Shown here: positions 1 to 3,723 of the stretch, piece after piece
Numbering within the stretch: the first letter of the stretch is position 1
How the letters are laid out: the number at the start of each line of letters is the position of its first letter
Origin: Bacteroidota bacterium
GTDB taxonomy: Bacteria > Bacteroidota > Ignavibacteria > Ignavibacteriales > Ignavibacteriaceae
Assembly (NCBI GenBank): GCA_021796135.1
Contig: JAJYOQ010000266.1
Span: forward strand, 1-5,929
Length of the DNA stretch: 5,929 nt
Reading direction: 5' to 3'
Position numbers and translations under genes: made by a program
Notes under the pieces: model-generated
Seen by the model: only the letters and a program-made list of their open reading frames with translations
The model's database searches: none
What the model was told of the DNA's origin: nothing

Positions 1-11
1 ATCTGGAGAAA

Positions 12-224
12 TTACTCCTCATTATAGATTGAGTTGCCTTTATCAACCAGTCTCTTATCAATATTGCCTAGCTTTACTTCTTTTACCGGTCCGATGCCTT
101 TATCCTCAGCAGCGCTTTTTTTCTGTTGATTCCCGGTTTTAAGCATTGCTTCATTTGAAGCAATGCTAAGGAAACTGATTATTGATACTAGAAATAGAAT
201 TTTAATTATTGAGTGCGATTTCAT
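12..224 (-). CDS. Short exported protein resembling the N-terminus of a c-type cytochrome (possibly truncated)
   Basis: This frame encodes 70 residues. It has a clear signal peptide (basic start MKSHSIIK, hydrophobic 6-21, probable cleavage after A26) and a short charged mature part containing KGIGPVKEVKLGNIDKRLVDKGNSIYNEE. From family knowledge, stretches of this kind (GIGPVK, then ID--LV-KG--IY-) directly precede the CxxCH of small periplasmic c-type cytochromes. Here TAA (12-14) falls where the heme cysteine would be expected. None of the three frames shows CxxCH in the 11 bases left before the window edge. It is either a pseudogene or frameshifted cytochrome continuing outside the window, a sequencing error, or a genuine short heme-less protein. 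The strong ribosome site and 34-bp spacing place it third in the operon, where a periplasmic electron acceptor for the cytochrome-porin would fit. Confidence 0.6.
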   Translation of the reverse strand: MKSHSIIKILFLVSIISFLSIASNEAMLKTGNQQKKSAAEDKGIGPVKEVKLGNIDKRLVDKGNSIYNEE

Positions 225-230
225 TATTTT

Positions 231-235
231 CTCCT
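231..235 (-). promoter_or_regulatory. Ribosome binding site of the small exported protein gene
   Basis: AGGAG on the minus strand lies 6 nt before the ATG at 222-224, inside the 34-bp gap after the cytochrome-porin stop. It shows that this small frame is set up for translation. Confidence 0.75.
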
Positions 236-258
236 AAGAAATTATTTCTGATATTTAA

Positions 259-1641
259 CTAAAAAACAAACCATGCTAAGAAGTACATTGTATTATTATC
301 GGATGCATTTCTGCCAGAACCATCATAATTAGTGCTTCCGCCGTTGAATTGGTTATACATAGTATATTGTAATGCAAATTGAGTATTGAGCCAGGGAATA
401 AATGTTAACTGAAGTACTTCACCGCTGCTGTTAGGGGTAGAGCTATTACTTCCTGTGACCGGGTTTGGAGCGTAAATGACAGCATCACTTGACCCGCTAG
501 TTGAGAAGAATCCTGCCGATAACTCCGCAAAATCCGGGAAATTATAAGCAGCGTCAATTTTAAATGAATTTAATGTATTGCTTGAATTAGCTGATGCTCC
601 TGCATTGAATGTTGCATCGAGATTCTGTTTTTCGGTAATATAGGAAGTATGTAAAATTATTGTTCCGCCATTATCCAGACTATTTTCATATTGAGCATCA
701 AAACCGATGTCAGTAAATTTATTAGTTAGTCCGGAAATACCCATTGGATAAATTTCTTGAGATAGACCAAAAGTTCCAATCTCTAAATATTGACTTGTCC
801 ATTGATGCTGAAGAGCCACTCTCCAATATGGAGATACTCCTTTAATATTACCTGCCCAAGTTGAATCGGGAGGATAAGCTGCGCCTTGCGGAGCTGAATG
901 ATATAGAGATATTTCAGCGTATAATAATTTATCATATAGACCGTAGACACCCAATCCGGCTTCATTTCCGGGTGCTGATTGCAAAAGGGTTGAAGCTGAA
1001 GGAGAAGGAGCTGCACCTGAAGATGCATAAGGGAAACTCCATATTGGAGTTGTATTCCAAACATCCTGCATTGATGGATTATTATTTAATGTGAATCCAT
1101 AAAGCAAGTCATTAGAACCGAGTGAGGTATGGTTTGCGTATCTTAAATCCACCATATCAAGTCCGAAAGTTCCGCCTGAAGGATCATAAGTAAATTGTAA
1201 ATATGTTCCGAAGTGAGGAGTAATTTCTCCAGATAGGAAAAAACTGATTTGTTGCGGTAATTGTGCAAAAGAACTTTCTGTCCCGGGCTGTGGTTTATTA
1301 ACTGATGAAAAAGAAGTCATTACCATGGCCGATAAAGGAAGGGAGTTTAATAGTTTTAAAGTAGTTCTATTGCTATCCGGGGAGACTGCTTCAATAGTCT
1401 CTGTATTGTTCATTGTATATCCGTTCAACTTAAACATTCTGCCGAATGAGTTAAGAGCAGGGAATGTATAATGGCAATAGTTGCATGACAGATTTGTCTG
1501 TCTTGCAAAGCTAGGTATTGCAAAATTCTGAGAATTAAAAATTGTGATCAAAATTCCGGTCATAATAATAATTAACAAGGTTTGACCTTGCTTTATCCCG
1601 GAGGATAATTTTCCTGAAAAGAACGGTACTCGTGATTTCAT
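259..1641 (-). CDS. Cyc2-like fused monoheme cytochrome-outer membrane porin
   Basis: Starting at the ATG with AGGAG, the protein is 460 residues. It begins with a signal peptide: a basic n-region, a hydrophobic core about 21-35, and probable cleavage near A41. The mature N-terminus reads IPSFARQTNLSCNYCHYTFP, with one CxxCH heme c site (C53, C56, H57), followed by ALNSFGRMFKLNGYT. This arrangement (PxFARQT, CxxCH, P-LN-FGR-FK--GYT) is the signature I recall from Cyc2 fused cytochrome-porins, in which a heme domain plugs a roughly 16-strand barrel. The rest is rich in alternating, aromatic and Gly/Asn/Ser segments and ends in Phe (YFLAWFVF), the typical outer-membrane beta-signal. Its length suits Cyc2. 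The usual Gly after ARQT is Asn here, so it may belong to a divergent branch. Cyc2 oxidises Fe(II) at the cell surface; that activity here is inference. It lies second in the sigma-54 operon. Confidence 0.82.
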   Translation of the reverse strand: MKSRVPFFSGKLSSGIKQGQTLLIIIMTGILITIFNSQNFAIPSFARQTNLSCNYCHYTFPALNSFGRMFKLNGYTMNNTETIEAVSPDSNRTTLKLLNSLPLSAMVMTSFSSVNKPQPGTESSFAQLPQQISFFLSGEITPHFGTYLQFTYDPSGGTFGLDMVDLRYANHTSLGSNDLLYGFTLNNNPSMQDVWNTTPIWSFPYASSGAAPSPSASTLLQSAPGNEAGLGVYGLYDKLLYAEISLYHSAPQGAAYPPDSTWAGNIKGVSPYWRVALQHQWTSQYLEIGTFGLSQEIYPMGISGLTNKFTDIGFDAQYENSLDNGGTIILHTSYITEKQNLDATFNAGASANSSNTLNSFKIDAAYNFPDFAELSAGFFSTSGSSDAVIYAPNPVTGSNSSTPNSSGEVLQLTFIPWLNTQFALQYTMYNQFNGGSTNYDGSGRNASDNNTMYFLAWFVF

Positions 1642-1648
1642 TTCTTTA

Positions 1649-1653
1649 CTCCT
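1649..1653 (-). promoter_or_regulatory. Ribosome binding site of the cytochrome-porin gene
   Basis: AGGAG on the minus strand lies 7 nt before the ATG at 1639-1641. It argues for this start over the in-frame ATG 36 bases upstream at 1675-1677, which has no such motif and would add 12 residues before the signal peptide. Confidence 0.8.
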
Positions 1654-1679
1654 AATTATTTGATTAAATGTTAACATAT

Positions 1680-2063
1680 CTAAGAAATTATTTTTTGATT
1701 TTGTTTTAAACAGTAGTCGACTGCTTTATTTAGTTTCTTTAATTCTAACGGCTTGATAAAAAGATAATCAGCGCCATTTATTTTCATATTTGATTCTCTA
1801 ATTTTATCGGAATAACTTGTAATTGCTATTATTCTAATATTTGATTGAAGTTTTTTTGCCTCCATGATAAAATCGGTTTCTAATTTAGAAGCAACACTTA
1901 CATCCGCAATTAGTAAATCAAAATTTTGCTGTTTCATCTTTTTTAGTCCGACTTCTGTTGTCGGCGCTCCAATCATATTGCAGTTTTTTTTAATTAAATA
2001 TTCCTCAAATGCAGAAAGGATATTTTCATCATTGTCCACAACCAAAACCTGGTGCATATTCAT
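1680..2063 (-). CDS. Stand-alone receiver-domain protein (CheY-like response regulator)
   Basis: This 127-residue protein is a single receiver domain with no output domain. The acidic pocket is D10 and D12 (VVDNDE), the phospho-acceptor is D54 (LIADVSV), and T82 and K104 (FIKP) complete the switch set, so it should be phosphorylatable. It is the first gene after the sigma-54 promoter and ends 38 bp before the cytochrome-porin start. It may be a phosphate sink or feedback partner of the upstream kinase, or may signal to a protein outside the window. The start is uncertain: neither Met1 nor Met3 (codon 2055-2057) has a Shine-Dalgarno sequence, unlike the other complete genes here. The domain call is secure; the role is open. 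Confidence 0.92.
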   Translation of the reverse strand: MNMHQVLVVDNDENILSAFEEYLIKKNCNMIGAPTTEVGLKKMKQQNFDLLIADVSVASKLETDFIMEAKKLQSNIRIIAITSYSDKIRESNMKINGADYLFIKPLELKKLNKAVDYCLKQNQKIIS

Positions 2064-2216
2064 AACATTTTATATAAACAAGTTGTAAGAGTGGCAATTA
2101 GCTTTATATTCAATTAATACTGCAAACGCCAGATAATATTCAACAACCATGCCGATTGCCAATTTATCGCAGAAATGCATAAAATTGATCAGGAAAGCGG
2201 TTTTTTATGATAAGGA
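2064..2216 (-). other. Predicted 5' leader of the sigma-54 operon, with an unproven 36-codon ORF
   Basis: This stretch runs from the predicted transcription start to the receiver gene. It contains one open frame from ATG at 2178-2180 to TAA at 2070-2072 (36 residues, with an internal in-frame ATG at 2148-2150). Its middle is fairly hydrophobic (LAIGMVVEYYLAFAVLI). It ends 6 bp before the receiver ATG, which could allow translational coupling. No Shine-Dalgarno motif precedes either ATG, so I do not call it a gene. I see no recognisable riboswitch or sRNA. Confidence 0.35.
2199..2211. repeat. 13-bp direct repeat, copy 2 (start of the leader)
   Basis: This is identical to 2282-2294. Together the two copies bracket a 70-bp segment holding both dyads and the sigma-54 promoter. 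The segment has no terminal inverted repeats that would mark it as a small mobile element. Confidence 0.6.
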
Positions 2217-2226
2217 AATTTCAAGT

Positions 2227-2243
2227 AGCAGTACAACTGCCAA
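2227..2243 (-). promoter_or_regulatory. Sigma-54 (-24/-12) promoter for the receiver/cytochrome-porin operon
   Basis: On the minus strand this reads TTGGCAGTTGTACTGCT. Compared with the known consensus YTGGCACGRNNNTTGCW, the invariant GG and GC are present with exactly ten bases between them, and the flanking TGGCA and TGC match. The predicted start is near 2216, leaving a leader of about 150 nt before the receiver gene. Two points of context raise the prior: the site lies in the only real gap in the window, and a sigma-54 activator is encoded immediately upstream. Confidence 0.75.
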
Positions 2244-2258
2244 TTATTATTTGGCAGT
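2236..2258. repeat. Perfect 8-bp inverted repeat overlapping the -24 element
   Basis: Arms ACTGCCAA and TTGGCAGT flank a 7-bp AT-only centre. The proximal arm contains the -24 box (TTGGCA on the minus strand) of the sigma-54 promoter, and the distal arm shares three bases with the neighbouring dyad at 2256-2278. A protein bound here would compete with sigma-54. Alternatively the repeat is an incidental mirror of the promoter half. Confidence 0.6.
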
Positions 2259-2278
2259 GTAAAATAAAGTTTTACACT
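2256..2278. repeat. Perfect 9-bp inverted repeat after the regulator gene
   Basis: Arms AGTGTAAAA and TTTTACACT flank a 5-bp centre (TAAAG). The dyad lies 9 bp past the stop of the NtrC-type gene and about 13 bp upstream of the -24 element. Its size and spacing suit a dimeric HTH operator. As a terminator for the minus-strand genes it is poor: the stem is AT-rich and no U-run follows in that direction. A T-rich tract follows it on the plus strand, where there is no gene to end. Its role is undecided. Confidence 0.6.
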
Positions 2279-2281
2279 TTT

Positions 2282-2294
2282 GGTTTTTTATGAT
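2282..2294. repeat. 13-bp direct repeat, copy 1 (spans the regulator stop codon)
   Basis: The plus-strand sequence GGTTTTTTATGAT occurs here and again at 2199-2211, 83 bp apart start to start. This copy covers the last codon and stop of the NtrC-type gene. The identity ends sharply on both sides. It is partly a homopolymer run, so chance is possible. Confidence 0.6.
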
Positions 2295-3703
2295 TTGAAG
2301 TCTTCGGAATTGATATTATATTTTTTCATCATGCGCTGGAAATTTTGTCTTGTCATATTTGATGATTTTGATGCGGAAGTTACATTACCGGAATGTGCAG
2401 AAAGTTTTTCTTCTATGAATTGTTTCTCAAAAATTTGAAGAATATTTTCTCTTGCCTGTCTGAAAGTCGTACCGGTAACAGGTAAGGAAGAGCTTTTAAT
2501 ATTATTTACACTAATCATTTTTTCGAGTAATTCATGCCCAATTTCTTCTCCGCGGGTCAGCATGACAGCGCGCTCAATTAAGTTCTCTAATTCTCTAATA
2601 TTGCCAGGGAAATGATATGAACCCAGCAAATCCAAAGCCTGCTGAGAAAATCCTTTAACTTTTTTACTTAAATGCTCGTTATACTTCGCAAGGAAATAAT
2701 TGGCAAGAAGCGGAATATCTTCAGTACGCTCTCTTAGCGGCGGAAGTTTTATTGAGACAACGTTTAATCTAAAAAAAAGATCTTCTCTGAAATTACCTTT
2801 TTTAATTTCAGACTCCAGGCTTCGATTAGTTGCAGCAATGAACCTAGCTTGAACTTTGATAGGAATATCACCGCCCAATCTTTCGAACTCTCGTTCCTGA
2901 AGGACTCTGAGTAATTTTTGCTGGAGATTGGGTAAAAGATTGCCTATTTCATCCAAAAAAATTGTACCATTATGTGCAAGTTCAAATTTACCCAGTTTAC
3001 GTTCTATTGCACCGGTAAAAGATCCTTTTTCAAATCCGAAAAACTCTGATTCAAGAAGGTTGTCCGGCACTGCTGAGCAGTTAATTCCGATAAACGGATA
3101 ACCCATACCTAAAGCGCTGTTATGAATTGACCTTGCGACTAATTCCTTACCTGTTCCGCTTTCTCCGGTAATTAGAACGGATACAGTATTCGGTGTTGTT
3201 GAAACCAGTCCGATTAATTTATAAATCTCCTGCATTTTTTCACTTCTGCCAATAAGGTCATATCTATCAACTATATCAGCATTTAACGATGGGTGATCTA
3301 CTTTTACAACGTTAGACTCTAAAGATTCAGGTAAAGCTTTTCGGGTTAATTCTCTTATCTTTTCAATATCAAGCGGTTTGGTGAGATAATCAAAAGCTCC
3401 AAGCTGCATGGCTTTTATTGCATTCTGCATTATACCATAACCAGTAATAATTATTACCGGAATATTTATATTTTGTTCTCTTAATTTTTTAAGGACTCCC
3501 AACCCGTCTAATTTGGGTAAAGTTATATCCATGAAAATCAGATCAACACTTTCGGATGCAACTGTCTTTAATGCTTCTTCTCCGTCATTTGCAGTAATTG
3601 CTGAATATCCGTCTTTTTTCAATACTTCAAGAAATGCATATAAAATTTTTTCATCATCATCTACTACCAGAATCCTAAAAGCATTTTTCTTTTTATCGCT
3701 CAA
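2288..3703 (-). CDS. NtrC-family sigma-54-dependent response regulator (REC-AAA+-Fis HTH)
   Basis: This 471-residue protein has the usual length and order of NtrC/AtoC-type activators. The receiver domain (about 8-125) keeps the acidic pocket D15/D16, phospho-acceptor D59 (FMDI), T87 and K109. The AAA+ domain (about 148-385) has Walker A GESGTGKE (180-187), the sigma-54 contact loop as GSFTGA (227-232, Ser in place of the usual Ala), Walker B IFLDEIG (248-254), the REDLFFRLNV segment (306-315) and sensor II GNIRELENL (367-375). A Fis-type helix-turn-helix ends the protein (about 439-464). It should bind an upstream site and remodel sigma-54 holoenzyme when phosphorylated. The start is TTG at 3701-3703, chosen because GAGGT lies 6 nt upstream and eight residues then lead into receiver strand 1. 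It sits 20 bp after the kinase gene and immediately upstream of a sigma-54 promoter, its likely target. The family assignment is secure; the target is inferred. Confidence 0.96.
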   Translation of the reverse strand: MSDKKKNAFRILVVDDDEKILYAFLEVLKKDGYSAITANDGEEALKTVASESVDLIFMDITLPKLDGLGVLKKLREQNINIPVIIITGYGIMQNAIKAMQLGAFDYLTKPLDIEKIRELTRKALPESLESNVVKVDHPSLNADIVDRYDLIGRSEKMQEIYKLIGLVSTTPNTVSVLITGESGTGKELVARSIHNSALGMGYPFIGINCSAVPDNLLESEFFGFEKGSFTGAIERKLGKFELAHNGTIFLDEIGNLLPNLQQKLLRVLQEREFERLGGDIPIKVQARFIAATNRSLESEIKKGNFREDLFFRLNVVSIKLPPLRERTEDIPLLANYFLAKYNEHLSKKVKGFSQQALDLLGSYHFPGNIRELENLIERAVMLTRGEEIGHELLEKMISVNNIKSSSLPVTGTTFRQARENILQIFEKQFIEEKLSAHSGNVTSASKSSNMTRQNFQRMMKKYNINSEDFKS

Positions 3704-3709
3704 TTGAAG

Positions 3710-3714
3710 ACCTC
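3710..3714 (-). promoter_or_regulatory. Ribosome binding site of the TTG-started regulator
   Basis: On the minus strand this reads GAGGT, six bases before the TTG at 3701-3703. It decides the start: a nearby GTG is out of frame, and no in-frame ATG precedes receiver strand 1. Confidence 0.7.
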
Positions 3715-3723
3715 ACAATGTTA

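Noticed and set aside
783..1064. Long open frames inside the cytochrome-porin gene (minus 783-1064, plus 861-1094)
   Set aside because: They overlap a strongly supported gene in other frames, show no domain or export signal, and have no ribosome context of their own.
1642..1677. Upstream ATG at 1675-1677 as the start of the cytochrome-porin
   Set aside because: It has no ribosome site and would bury the signal peptide behind 12 extra residues. The ATG at 1639-1641 has AGGAG at ideal spacing.
1864..2088. Plus-strand frames opposite the receiver start (1864-2088) and the NtrC-type start (3513-3707)
   Set aside because: Both are antisense to conserved receiver-domain coding sequence and have no independent support.
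2064..2090. Sigma-70-like TATAAA just before the receiver gene
   Set aside because: It is only about 6 bases from the start codon, leaving no room for a normal leader, and no matching -35 box is seen. The whole region is AT-rich.
2146..2165. A second sigma-54-like site on the minus strand (TTGGCAATCGGCATGG)
   Set aside because: The -24 half is good, but the position of the invariant -12 GC holds GG, so it lacks an essential element.
2256..2278. Intrinsic terminator for the kinase/regulator transcript
   Set aside because: The stem is nearly all A/T apart from two G-C pairs and is not followed by a U-run on the minus strand. The T-rich tract lies on the wrong side.
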